Of a DNA stretch of 64,000 nt, positions 16,487 through 24,900 are shown piece by piece (the first letter of the stretch is position 1; each line of letters starts with the position of its first letter). A program made the position numbers and the translations under genes. The DNA comes from Alphaproteobacteria bacterium (lineage in GTDB: Bacteria; Pseudomonadota; Alphaproteobacteria; UBA8366; Aestuariispiraceae): NCBI GenBank assembly GCA_006844765.1, contig SPJV01000074.1:95911-159910 (forward strand). Reading direction: 5' to 3'. The notes beneath the pieces are model-generated. The model did not search any database, was not told where the DNA came from, and saw only the letters and a list, made by a program, of their open reading frames with translations.

Positions 16487-17428
16487 ATGACCATTCCTTC
16501 CACATTCAAAGATCGCCTAAAGTTACCAGCGATTGCGGCACCAATGTTTCTTGTGTCCGGCCCTGACCTTGTCGTTGAGACATGCCAAGCTGGAGTTATT
16601 GGGACGTTCCCGGCGCTCAATCAACGCACATCGGAAGGCTACTCAGAATGGCTTGCCGAAATTCAATCGCGCCTCGATCTGACGCCCGACGCGGCCCCTT
16701 ATGGGGTCAATCTGATTGTCCATAAAAGCAACACGCGGTTGGATGCTGATCTGCAAGTTTCTAAGGATCACAAGGTGCCGTTGATCATCACGTCACTCGG
16801 TGCGGTGAAGGAAGTGGTGGATGAAATACATTCCTATGGCGGTGTGGTGTATCACGATGTGACCAACATGCGGCATGCACGAAAAGCTGCAGCCGCCGGT
16901 GTTGATGGATTGATTGCTGTTTGTGCGGGGGCTGGTGGTCATGCGGGTCGATTGAACCCATTCGCCATGATCGCAGAAATTCGTGAGTTCTATACAGGAA
17001 CGATCATCCTGTCCGGCGCGATCAGTTCAGGTGAACAAATCGCCGCGGCGCGTTTGATGGGAGCTGACCTTGGTTATCTTGGCACCAGATTTGTCGCAAC
17101 TGCAGAATCGATGGCGGTTCAGAAGTACAAAACAATGATCCTCGAGTGTGACGCCTCAGACATTGAATACACACCAAATATATCCGGGGTGCATGCCAGC
17201 TTTTTGCGACCAAGCCTGATTGCGGCCGGGCTCGACCCTGACAATCTGGCACCACATGGCGAATTGGAAATGAACGAAGAGGCCAAGATCTGGAAAACGC
17301 TTTGGTCTGCCGGGCACGGCACGGGAACAGTGCATGATATTCCCACAACAGCCGAACTTTGCAAAAGGCTCATCGATGAATATCGAGCGGCGATGACGAA
17401 GGCTGCAATAGATCGCTTTGCCGCCTAA
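16487..17428 (+). CDS. Nitronate monooxygenase-like flavoprotein (NMO/2-nitropropane dioxygenase family)
   Basis: A 313-residue FMN TIM-barrel protein. The N-terminus LPAIAAPMFLVSGPDLVVETCQAGVIG, the central VCAGAGGHAGRLNPFAMI (FMN phosphate/active-site loop) and SGAISSGEQIAAARLMGADLGYLGTRF are family signatures. The family oxidises alkyl nitronates, but many members near acyl-CoA genes have unknown physiological substrates and may act as enoyl reductases. An AGAGAG ribosome site precedes ATG 16487. It starts a plus-strand unit with a TetR regulator (22-bp gap) and an acyl-CoA ligase. Confidence 0.88.
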   Translation: MTIPSTFKDRLKLPAIAAPMFLVSGPDLVVETCQAGVIGTFPALNQRTSEGYSEWLAEIQSRLDLTPDAAPYGVNLIVHKSNTRLDADLQVSKDHKVPLIITSLGAVKEVVDEIHSYGGVVYHDVTNMRHARKAAAAGVDGLIAVCAGAGGHAGRLNPFAMIAEIREFYTGTIILSGAISSGEQIAAARLMGADLGYLGTRFVATAESMAVQKYKTMILECDASDIEYTPNISGVHASFLRPSLIAAGLDPDNLAPHGELEMNEEAKIWKTLWSAGHGTGTVHDIPTTAELCKRLIDEYRAAMTKAAIDRFAA

Positions 17429-17450
17429 GCCAGAGAAAGGCCACGCAATC

Positions 17451-18077
17451 ATGGCAACAATTGCAAAGATAGACTCGCCTTGGGGCTCGCAATCTGATCG
17501 GGAAGCCAAACGAAACAGTAAACGCCAGGCAGTGCTGGACACAGCCGTGCGGCTCTTCAATGCAAAGGGTTTCCAAGCAACGTCGCTGGACTATGTTGCA
17601 CAAGCATTGAGCGTCACAAAACCTACAATATATCACTACTTTTCCAACAAGGATGACATCCTCTTCGAATGTCTGCGCCTTGGCATGCGTCAAATCCAAT
17701 CCGCAATTGGCGAAGTACAGCAAAGTGCCGCCACCGGGCGTGACCGTTTAGAAGTGTTTGCCGTCGCTTATGCCCTGACAATGACCCAGGAATTTGGGAT
17801 GTGCACCATTCGCACTTCTGACGATCAACTTTCCGCCAAAAGTCGGAAGGAATTTCGCGCCTTGAAAAGGGAAATTCATGAATCCCTTCAAGCCATCATC
17901 GAAGACGGTATGAAAGATGGCTCCTTGATTGAAGGGGATGCGCGCCTAACCGCATTCACCATGGCCGGTGCGATCAACTGGATTGGCCGGTGGTATCGTC
18001 CGGATCAAAGCATGTCGCCGGATCAAGTGGCACAGGGAGTCGTCAGCAACCTGATGACCGGACTGGTGGCGCGATAA
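17451..18077 (+). CDS. TetR-family transcriptional regulator
   Basis: A 208-residue TetR repressor. The N-terminal HTH (residues about 22-70) reads RQAVLDTAVRLFNAKGFQAT then YVAQALSVTKPTIYHYFSNKDD, with an all-alpha C-terminal ligand domain. It lies between the nitronate-monooxygenase-like gene and an acyl-CoA ligase on the same strand, suggesting it senses an acyl-CoA and controls this unit through TTACTCGTGAGTAA at 16452-16465. ATG 17451 is preferred over an upstream in-frame start at 17418, which would overlap the preceding gene. Confidence 0.88.
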   Translation: MATIAKIDSPWGSQSDREAKRNSKRQAVLDTAVRLFNAKGFQATSLDYVAQALSVTKPTIYHYFSNKDDILFECLRLGMRQIQSAIGEVQQSAATGRDRLEVFAVAYALTMTQEFGMCTIRTSDDQLSAKSRKEFRALKREIHESLQAIIEDGMKDGSLIEGDARLTAFTMAGAINWIGRWYRPDQSMSPDQVAQGVVSNLMTGLVAR

Positions 18078-18132
18078 CGAACGCCGTCTGAACCGACACC
18101 CTGAGATGACGATCCGCAAGAGGAGATTCCCA

Positions 18133-19746
18133 ATGACGCATGACCCCCTGCAACGAGCCCCCTTACAACAAGCCTATGTCCCGGCGACTGATGAAGTCGC
18201 GTTTCTGGATATCACAATCGGCGATTTGCTTAGGCTCCAAGCCAAGAACTACGGGGATCATGAAGCCGTCGTAGAAGCCGGAGCAGACGGTCAAACCGCG
18301 CGCCGCTGGACTTATTCCGAGCTGACCAAAGATGCGGAGGCCATTGCGCGGCGGCTTGCTGCGGAGTTCGCGCCTGGTGAGCGGGTCGTCGTCTGGTCAC
18401 AAAATGGACCGGAATGGGTGTTGTTTGAAATCGCCGCCGCTATGGCGGGTCTTGTTCTTGTCACGGCAAACCCATCCTTTCGGGCGCAGGAGCTACAATA
18501 CGTTTTGCAACAATCCGGCGCGGTCGCGTTGTTTCATGGCGCGGTTGCTCGGGGAATGCCTCTCAAGCCAATCGCGGACGAGGCTACAAAGGATCTATCG
18601 AAATCCGTAACTGTGAGAAATCTGGTCGATGTCTGCGAAGATCGTTCTGAAACAGGCGCCCTTCCCGAGGTGCTGCCCAATGATCCGGCCCAAATCCAAT
18701 ACACATCCGGCACGACAGGATTTCCAAAAGGGGCATTGTTACCGCATCGCGGCCTTGTGAATAACGCACGTTTCAGTGCCGGGCGCTCAAACCTTGGCCC
18801 CGAACATACGCACCTGCACCTCTTGCCGATGTTCCATACCGGCGGCTGCGGCACCGTAACGCTTGGGGTTCTTCAAGCCGGAGCGCGTATGGTCTTGATT
18901 GAGGAATTCAATCCAAGTCTGGCGGGTGAGCTAATCGAAACGCAGGGCATCACGCATTTCATCGGTGTGCCAACGATGCTTTTGGCAATATTGAACGCGT
19001 ATCATACGAAGTCTTTTGAAACCAAGACTTTGCAATATGTTCTATCCGGGGGCGCCATGGTTGCCCCCGCTGTTGCCCGCGAAGTTCAAGAAGTCTTTGG
19101 CTGTAAATTTGAGACGGTCTACGGGCAAACCGAATACTGCCCACTTATCTCGCAACATGGCCCTGAGGATGACCTTGACGATATCTGCAACTCTGTCGGA
19201 CGCGCATTGCCACAGACCGAAATTTCAATCCGCAGAGCGGCTGACAACACAGTCGCTAACATAGGGGAAACTGGCGAGATTTGTGCGCGCGGCCCTTGTG
19301 TCATGATTGGCTACAACGACAATCCAGAAGCAACAGCGGCGACCGTCGACGCAGACGGCTGGCTTCATACAGGTGACTTGGGCGAGATGGATGACCGCGG
19401 TTTCTTAAAGGTCACGGGCCGACTGAAAGAGATGATCATTCGCGGCGGCGAGAACCTATTTCCTGCCGAAATCGAAAACACTCTATTGGACCATCCCGAC
19501 GTTGCAAATGTGGCTGTGGTCGGCCTGCCGGATGACAGTCTCGGTGAAATCGTTGCCGCATTTATTACACCTGTCAAAGGGGCCGACTGCAATTCAACCG
19601 CGCTGAAACACTATTGTCGTCAACATCTGTCTCCTCAAAAAACGCCGGTTGTATGGAAGCACGCAGCCAGTTTTCCATTGACCGGGCCCGGCAAAATTCA
19701 AAAATTCAAGCTGGTCGAAACATCGGAAGACTACCCCGATTTGTAA
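18133..19746 (+). CDS. Class I adenylate-forming acyl-CoA ligase
   Basis: A 537-residue ATP-dependent acid-CoA ligase: IQYTSGTTGFPKGALLPHRG P-loop, VYGQTEYCPLISQHG, GWLHTGDLGEMDDRGF, GRLKEMIIRGGENLFPAEIE hinge, and LTGPGKIQKFKL at the C-terminus, where the catalytic lysine of the PxTxxGKIxK motif is present. It is clearly different from the ligase at 12498-14135. GAGGAG 8 bp before ATG 18133 supports that start over 18106. It is likely co-transcribed with the NMO-like and TetR genes and may activate the same or a related acid. Confidence 0.9.
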   Translation: MTHDPLQRAPLQQAYVPATDEVAFLDITIGDLLRLQAKNYGDHEAVVEAGADGQTARRWTYSELTKDAEAIARRLAAEFAPGERVVVWSQNGPEWVLFEIAAAMAGLVLVTANPSFRAQELQYVLQQSGAVALFHGAVARGMPLKPIADEATKDLSKSVTVRNLVDVCEDRSETGALPEVLPNDPAQIQYTSGTTGFPKGALLPHRGLVNNARFSAGRSNLGPEHTHLHLLPMFHTGGCGTVTLGVLQAGARMVLIEEFNPSLAGELIETQGITHFIGVPTMLLAILNAYHTKSFETKTLQYVLSGGAMVAPAVAREVQEVFGCKFETVYGQTEYCPLISQHGPEDDLDDICNSVGRALPQTEISIRRAADNTVANIGETGEICARGPCVMIGYNDNPEATAATVDADGWLHTGDLGEMDDRGFLKVTGRLKEMIIRGGENLFPAEIENTLLDHPDVANVAVVGLPDDSLGEIVAAFITPVKGADCNSTALKHYCRQHLSPQKTPVVWKHAASFPLTGPGKIQKFKLVETSEDYPDL

Positions 19747-20136
19747 TAGCCGTGAGGGTACCAACGTTGACGGCCAAGCGAACTTACACCCAAAGTTTCT
19801 AGTCCACGTCGGATAGCCATTTGAAACATTCAGTGGCAATCGCCAAGGCTAATTCGGCGGGGTTCTGGATGGCCAACGCCGTCGAAACCCAATCACATCA
19901 AATCGGACGCACACAAAAGCACTCCAGGAACTAGTGCCAAGCATCAACCTGTGTAATTCTATCTGGAGCCTCAACACTATTTAGTCTGAAACTGCCCTTC
20001 CTGGAGATCGATCTGGCAACCGAGGGCGCATCTGTCCGGGTTCGCCAAATTCTAAAAAGTAACTTGAAGCAGAACGTGGCAATGCCTAATGCTACCCCCC
20101 TTATCTGGACTGCGAATTAAAAAGGGAATTGCTTGA
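19747..20136. other. Intergenic region without recognised gene
   Basis: About 390 bp between the ligase stop and the CoA-ester lyase. I see no open frame with protein-like content, no clear hairpin terminator and no IS end. The AAAAAGGGA stretch at its end is the ribosome site of the next gene. Confidence 0.5.
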
Positions 20137-21000
20137 ATGACAAAACGAGATCCTCGCCCCCGGCGCAGTTTTATCTTCGCGCCGGGCCTACGGCCCGATA
20201 TGTACCCGAAGGCACTCGCGTCAGGCGCCGATATCGTTTGTGTTGAGTTGGAAGACGGCATCGCGCCCAAGGACAAAGCGGTAGCGCGTCAAAACGCACT
20301 GGCACTCTTCGCCGAACCGCAGGCCGATGATGGGGTCGAACGGATTTTGCGCATCAACTCAATTCGCGAACGGTTCGGGATTGAGGACGTGCAGGCGATA
20401 TTGTCGGCCGAGCAACCGCCGCCCGCCCTGATGATGCCAAAGGTACGCACACCGGACGAGGTCCAAATGCTGGACCAGCTTCTGAGCGAAGCAGGTCATG
20501 CAACGCGTCTGCATGTGATCATCGAAACGAACGCTGCCCTGGAAGCCGCTTACGACATCGCCCATTGTTCTGATCGGATCGACGCCTTATTCTTCGGTGG
20601 CGTCGACATGGCAGCCGAATTGCGGTGCAAGAATGCCTGGGAGCCCCTTCTTTATGCCCGGTCCCGGGTCGTGCATGCGGCGGCAAGTGCGGAACTTGAT
20701 GTTATCGACGTTCCTTTCCTAGACCTTGAAGACCCCGATGGGATGCGGATCGCGGCTGAACAGGCCCGCGACCTCGGTTTCTCCGGCAAAGGATCAGTCC
20801 ATCCAAAACAGATTGCGGCGCTGAACGATGTATTCACCCCCACGGCAGACCAGATCGCCAGGGCGCGGCGCATCATCGAAGAATTTGAAGCAGCCGATTC
20901 CGGACTGGTCGTGATCGATGGGAAACTGATCGAGAAACCGGTGTTGCGCGACATGTATCGGATTGTTGCTATCGCGAACCGGATGAATATCAAAGGCTGA
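20137..21000 (+). CDS. HpcH/HpaI-family CoA-ester lyase (CitE-like)
   Basis: A 287-residue TIM-barrel lyase of the citrate lyase beta / malyl-CoA lyase group. It has RRSFIFAPGLRPDMYPKAL, the acidic CVELEDGIAPKDKAVAR, the metal-binding E and D region, and FSGKGSVHPKQIAALNDVF, which is diagnostic for the CitE-like subgroup. Typical reactions are (S)-malyl-CoA, (S)-citramalyl-CoA or beta-methylmalyl-CoA cleavage. AAGGGA lies before the ATG. In this cluster it could cleave a hydroxyacyl-CoA made by the FadJ-type enzyme. An IS6 remnant begins 39 bp after its stop. Confidence 0.9.
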   Translation: MTKRDPRPRRSFIFAPGLRPDMYPKALASGADIVCVELEDGIAPKDKAVARQNALALFAEPQADDGVERILRINSIRERFGIEDVQAILSAEQPPPALMMPKVRTPDEVQMLDQLLSEAGHATRLHVIIETNAALEAAYDIAHCSDRIDALFFGGVDMAAELRCKNAWEPLLYARSRVVHAAASAELDVIDVPFLDLEDPDGMRIAAEQARDLGFSGKGSVHPKQIAALNDVFTPTADQIARARRIIEEFEAADSGLVVIDGKLIEKPVLRDMYRIVAIANRMNIKG

Positions 21001-21038
21001 CAATTTAACTGCGCCACTCAATAGCATTGCCTACTCAC

Positions 21039-21206
21039 GGCACTGTCAGAGATAACGCGAAGGAACCAACGGGGCTCCAAGACTCCAGCTTCTAAGCGGC
21101 TCATGATGCCCAGTCGGTCAACGCTGCTGAACGACGTGCTTTGAACGTTGGACGATTGATCAAATGGCGTTCGCGGTTGAAGTGTTGTGGATGCTTGCGG
21201 AGATGG
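21039..21206 (-). mobile_element. IS6 type B remnant (transposase C-terminal end)
   Basis: Begins with the terminal repeat GGCACTGTCAGAGATAA, identical to the intact element at 5446, and continues with DNA matching the transposase 3' end (TTGATCAAATGGCGTTCG then GGTTGAAGTG). The matching sequence stops at about 21206. About 75% of the element is missing, and an unrelated esterase gene follows immediately. Confidence 0.8.
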
Positions 21207-21214
21207 AAACGCCA

Positions 21215-22039
21215 TCACTGCGTCCGTTCAATCAACCAGTCCAGCCCTTCGGCAACCCATTCTGCAGGGATACTGTGTCCTTTGTCATGAAGACAGAGCT
21301 GCAATTCACGCCCGCTCGAGCAACCGTTCCAACTTTCACAGCGCAATCGATGGTCCCCCACTGGCATACTGACACCGTCATTCGGACAGCCGTTCATCCG
21401 TTTTAGAACATCTAAGCCGTCCGGGATCGGCATTGAATTGTAAACGCCAACCTCATCAAAGGCGACGACACGATCCGCCAGTCCATGAATATGGCGCAGA
21501 TGAACCGGGCCGGTTGGACAATCCGCAGGGGTATCGTTCCAGAAACCACCGGCAATCGGTGCAAATCCCGTGAATTGATCGCCCGCGTAACAAGCAAGGT
21601 TCCAGACCATCGACGCGCCCCGTGAAAACCCGGAGGCCAAGATCACGCGTTCATCAATCGGCCAGCGTTTTCGAATGTCAGCAAGCACCGTCTTTGCATA
21701 GGCAAGCTCATCGCGCCCGCCTTCATTTCGACCTGGGCCAATCTGCCGCCAATATCCGCGCTGCGCCCAAGGTGCAACAAACAACGCCCCACGCTTAGTG
21801 GCAGCATTCACCATCGCCTTATTGCGAAAGGTTCCCTCTGGTGAGCTATTCCAACCGTGGAAGTAAACAATAACCGGCAAGGGGGTCTGCCCATCCCAGT
21901 CAGCTGGCGACGCGGCAAGATAGTAGCCGCCATCCACTTCACACCGCCCCTCAACCCCACAACTTGCATCCGCAGATCTGGGCATGGCCAGCATGGCAAT
22001 AGCGAAAGAAATCGCTACGATCAGATTAAGACGGCCCAT
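21215..22039 (-). CDS. Secreted esterase of the PHB-depolymerase/LpqC type
   Basis: About 274 residues with a signal peptide (MGRLNLIVAISFAIAMLAM, cleavage after SADA). The alpha/beta-hydrolase core shows PVIVYFHGWNSSPEG (oxyanion region), the nucleophile elbow GFSRGAS, an acidic residue near HGLADRVVAFDE and the catalytic His in HDKGHSIPAEW. It probably hydrolyses an ester or short polymer outside the cytoplasm. ATG 22039 is chosen for the signal peptide; ATG 22051 and a GTG at 22084 are also possible. The first roughly 14 codons and the upstream DNA are part of a 191-bp segment repeated at 24497-24687. The gene lies between IS6 remnants. Confidence 0.8.
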   Translation of the reverse strand: MGRLNLIVAISFAIAMLAMPRSADASCGVEGRCEVDGGYYLAASPADWDGQTPLPVIVYFHGWNSSPEGTFRNKAMVNAATKRGALFVAPWAQRGYWRQIGPGRNEGGRDELAYAKTVLADIRKRWPIDERVILASGFSRGASMVWNLACYAGDQFTGFAPIAGGFWNDTPADCPTGPVHLRHIHGLADRVVAFDEVGVYNSMPIPDGLDVLKRMNGCPNDGVSMPVGDHRLRCESWNGCSSGRELQLCLHDKGHSIPAEWVAEGLDWLIERTQ

Positions 22040-22188
22040 CGCGAAAATCATCCTTAGACGTTTGCTTCTGCTCGACAAAATCACCGGTGTTCAGCATGCA
22101 ATGCCATTCACAACGATCAACTAACATCTCCGTGAGGCCAGTTGAGCATCGAAACTTAGAAGCCACTCTCCCAAATGAGGACTGATCC
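21998..22188. repeat. 191-bp duplication, copy A
   Basis: Starts AATAGCGAAAGAAATCGC and ends GAGGACTGATCC. It includes the 5' end of the esterase gene and its promoter region. Copy B at 24497-24687 has the same length with no indels and about a dozen substitutions. Confidence 0.85.
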
Positions 22189-22262
22189 GATGATGCACCA
22201 CAGCAGCGCTGACCGACTGAGCATCATTAGCCGCTTAGAACTTAGAGTCTTAGACCACCGGT

Positions 22263-22294
22263 TGGTTCGTTCGTCTTATCTCTGACAGTACCGG
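22263..22294. repeat. Solo IS6 type B terminal repeat
   Basis: CGTCTTATCTCTGACAGTACC is the inverted form of the element's terminal GGCACTGTCAGAGATAA. No transposase sequence is attached. Confidence 0.5.
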
Positions 22295-22360
22295 CAACAC
22301 CTTCAACCGCTTCAGCGTCTACGCGGTCATAGCGCTTTAACCTTTGAGTTTGTCATTGAC

Positions 22361-23245
22361 CTATGGAAAGTAACATTCACCGAAGGGCCTGACTGGGTCT
22401 AAGAGACCATGCAGATCTTGCGAAAACTCCCGCACATGCTCTTTGATCAAGGCCTCGGTGACCTTAGTAAACATGAATCGATTTCTCTCAGTATCTTCCC
22501 CTAGGTACTCCCTGTTCCACCATAAGGGTTGTTTTGCCCAATAAACTTTACGCAAAAGATACGCATCCAATTCCAACAATTCTTGTTTTAATGTTATCTC
22601 TCTCAACTCTGTTCTAAACGCGGATTGAGGGACCGCATCTGAAGTTCTTCCGCCCAAATAGGTTCGGGGAAGTGCCAGCCAAACAGCCCTTTCCCAATCG
22701 CCATCAAGCCTGCTTGGAACAACTATTGTGAGAGATTTGTCGAGTCCAAATCGGTCTTTTTGAACTGAGAATTGTGTAACTGCTCGCCCTGATGAATCGA
22801 GTTCTAAGAGATCTGCCAGAAATTTTGATCCGTTTTGACCCCCAAGTTCCGCAACGGTTTGTACTGCGGAATGTCGCGACGCGTCCGAAAAAGAAGCGGC
22901 AATAACGATGATTGCATCACCCAACTCATTCTTCCGATGCAAACGAACCGGCGGCCCGCGCTTGCATGTTTCATGGACAAACAATGCAACAATATTCGCG
23001 TAACGAATTATCGTTGAGTCCCGTCCAAGGCTGTTCTGATCATCATCGGCGACATAGGCAGCGAACGCCACTTCATCGCGAAAAAACCGAAGGTTACCAT
23101 CCCACTCGTTCCCGCCCAGGATAATGTCAAAAAAATACTGCTCAAGAGCATCAATAGTCGGTGGCTGGTCGGCTGCATAGCTATGATTATGAGGAGAAGC
23201 GAATAATGATGCGGCAAGAAAAAATAGTACAAAAACCCCTCGCAT
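22361..23245 (-). CDS. Unknown secreted protein
   Basis: A 294-residue protein beginning MRGVFVLFFLAASLFA with likely signal cleavage after SYAA. The mature part is about 270 residues, mixed alpha/beta by appearance, with cysteines in ETCKRGPP and near the C-terminus (GECYFP). I do not recognise the family. It weakly recalls DUF2927-type exported proteins in its early IVALFVHETC region, but I would not assign it. The frame stays open 102 codons further upstream, but that part crosses a GC-rich repeat-like region and lacks protein character. It lies in IS-bounded accessory DNA and is monocistronic. Confidence 0.65.
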   Translation of the reverse strand: MRGVFVLFFLAASLFASPHNHSYAADQPPTIDALEQYFFDIILGGNEWDGNLRFFRDEVAFAAYVADDDQNSLGRDSTIIRYANIVALFVHETCKRGPPVRLHRKNELGDAIIVIAASFSDASRHSAVQTVAELGGQNGSKFLADLLELDSSGRAVTQFSVQKDRFGLDKSLTIVVPSRLDGDWERAVWLALPRTYLGGRTSDAVPQSAFRTELREITLKQELLELDAYLLRKVYWAKQPLWWNREYLGEDTERNRFMFTKVTEALIKEHVREFSQDLHGLLDPVRPFGECYFP

Positions 23246-23606
23246 AACCACGCCCTTTGGTTGGCAGACCACGATGCGGGTACTGTGGGCAGCAGGGGAT
23301 GATTGCTTTGTCGCTTCCCGATCAAACCGTGGTCTGGATGAGGCCCTGGTGTGGTCTTCACGCACCATCGTTGGACGACGCAACTCAAGGAGCCCGGGGC
23401 CTTTTGGGGCGGCGGGGCGCGGCGTTGTCGTTGGTCTGGCTGAGACCATCAAGATACCATCCTCTTCTTCAGACGGGACTCTCAAGCATGCGGAGAGCCA
23501 CGCGGGTTTTGGGGAGGGTTCGTGCTGCGACGGCTCAGACCCTGGTGCCAAGCCTCTCCCCAGGGGCTTGGACGGGGGTCGTTTCGGTTGTGACTGCCTG
23601 ATGGGC
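23246..23606. other. GC-rich non-coding stretch, possible dispersed repeat
   Basis: About 360 bp, G-rich on the plus strand, with no credible gene. The minus strand around 23280-23330 would spell DREATKQSS, a peptide often seen when dispersed alphaproteobacterial palindromic repeats are translated. I suggest, without proof, that a repeat of that kind lies here. Confidence 0.3.
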
Positions 23607-23759
23607 CTATGCGGGTCCCCACCCTACTGTACTATACACATCGGCGGTAATATGAACCATGGCACCGTCGGATATCAATGCATCAAGCGTATCAGACTGC
23701 GCGAAGGACAAGAGCGCCCCATTATCTACCGCTCGCAGAAAAGCCGGCTGATCGGTCAT
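23607..23759 (-). pseudogene. Possible N-terminal fragment of a PIN-like protein
   Basis: A 50-codon frame from ATG 23759, preceded by AAAGGGG, reads FLRAVDNGALLSFAQSDTLD then ALISDGAMVHITADVYSTV before unrelated residues and a stop. The pattern (an early Asp in a VDNGAL-type strand, then a helix, then a strand ending in an acidic residue) resembles the start of PIN-domain nucleases, whose length is normally 130-150 residues. If real, it is truncated. It lies 5 bp after the stop of the broken gene at 23764-24237. Confidence 0.3.
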
Positions 23760-23763
23760 TTTA

Positions 23764-24237
23764 TCACGCCCCTTTAGATAGAATTCGGCGGTCCGACTTC
23801 AGGTGATCTATGATCTCCTTACATTCAGGATCATCCGGACACTGACCGTCCGCCATGTACATAAGTGACCCACTGACATAATCGAAACACGGATAGACAT
23901 ACGGCAACCTGTGATTGAACAAATACATATCGACGAACGACCCAAGGAAATGGCCCAATGATTTTCGATCGCGCTCCGGATTCCTTCTTTTCCATGCAGC
24001 GATCGACAGAGTCATCTGCCAGTACTCTTCGTGATTTCGGGCGAACTTCATGTACTTGATAGCTTCTTCAAGAGGCATAACGTTTTCCGAAAACATGAAG
24101 GCAACTTCTTCTCTCTCAGAATCCGATTTTGGATGGGATAGCTTTGTCAAAAGCTCGTTGTACTCTCTCCATCACGAGAATTGGCTCATCGGAACCCAAG
24201 GGCGCGGATCGTCTTCGTTCTCTGATTTGTCGCTCAT
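23764..24237 (-). pseudogene. Unknown gene interrupted by in-frame TGA
   Basis: ATG 24237 opens MSDKSENEDDPRPWVPMSQFS, then TGA at 24172-24174, and the same frame continues WREYNELLTKLSHPKSDSER for another 135 codons to 23764. The downstream part (for example EEAIKYMKFARNHEEYWQMT, and FVDMYLFNHRLPYVYPCFDY) looks like genuine protein. A single base change would restore 156 residues. A shorter product from TTG 24150 is conceivable. The family is not recognised. Confidence 0.5.
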
Positions 24238-24496
24238 TGTTGACCTCGAACTCATTTGTATGACTTCTCTGTGGCTCTGACCCACATCTCAATAGTCAGC
24301 AGCACACAACGATTATCGCCACTTTCCTTGGACACGCACACAAACAACTTGCACATCGTCTCTACCAACCACCCAAACATCGTCCTAACCTCACCATCCG
24401 ATGGCCCCGTGCAGGCTTTCCGCCGTAGTACTAGCAATCTCTGTCGGGCGGCGATATGGGAGCCGGCGCGACCGCCCGGCGGAAAGCCGTCATGAG

Positions 24497-24687
24497 AATA
24501 GCGAAAGAAATCGCTACGATCAGATTAAGGCGGCCCATCGCGAAAATCATCCTTAGACCTATGCTTCTGCTCGACAAAATCACCGGTGTTCAGCATGCAA
24601 TGCCATTCACAACGATCAACTAACATCTCTTTGAGGCCAGTTGTGTATCGAAACTTAGAAACCGCGCTCCCGAATGAGGACTGATCC
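24497..24687. repeat. 191-bp duplication, copy B
   Basis: The partner of 21998-22188. Here the esterase 5' end is orphaned: the gene body does not follow, and the other end of the repeat joins directly to an IS6 remnant at 24688. Confidence 0.85.
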
Positions 24688-24839
24688 AAATGCCATCGCC
24701 ATGGAGAGAATTTCCGTTGCCGGATTCGTTTCATGCGGATTTCAGCAGCAAACATGGGGCCGAACCAGTTCCACCAATACCGTTGGAGAAGCTAAGGCCG
24801 AGCGTCAATACTCTCAAACCGACTTAGTCTGACTGTGCC
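24688..24839 (-). mobile_element. IS6 type B remnant (transposase N-terminal part with internal deletion)
   Basis: Matches the intact IS6 element around its WRWHLDEVF-coding region (CCATCGCCATGGAGAGAA), through FGPMFAAEIRKKRI-like sequence, then jumps to the right terminal segment GACCGAGCGTCGAAAC-like DNA and the end TTAGTCTGACTGTGCC. It carries the right terminal repeat; the left-end remnant with the same orientation lies 3.5 kb away at 21039. Confidence 0.75.
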
Positions 24840-24900
24840 CCGTATCGTGCCTGCTGCGGTCATAAGAAATCGGCACCGAGCCAGACATGATATGACATGC

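Noticed and set aside
24172..24174. In-frame TGA as possible selenocysteine codon
   Set aside because: No conserved redox motif around it and no stem-loop evident just downstream; decay is simpler.
24252..24437. 61-codon minus-strand frame upstream of the broken gene
   Set aside because: No ribosome site, no recognised motif, next to repeat DNA.
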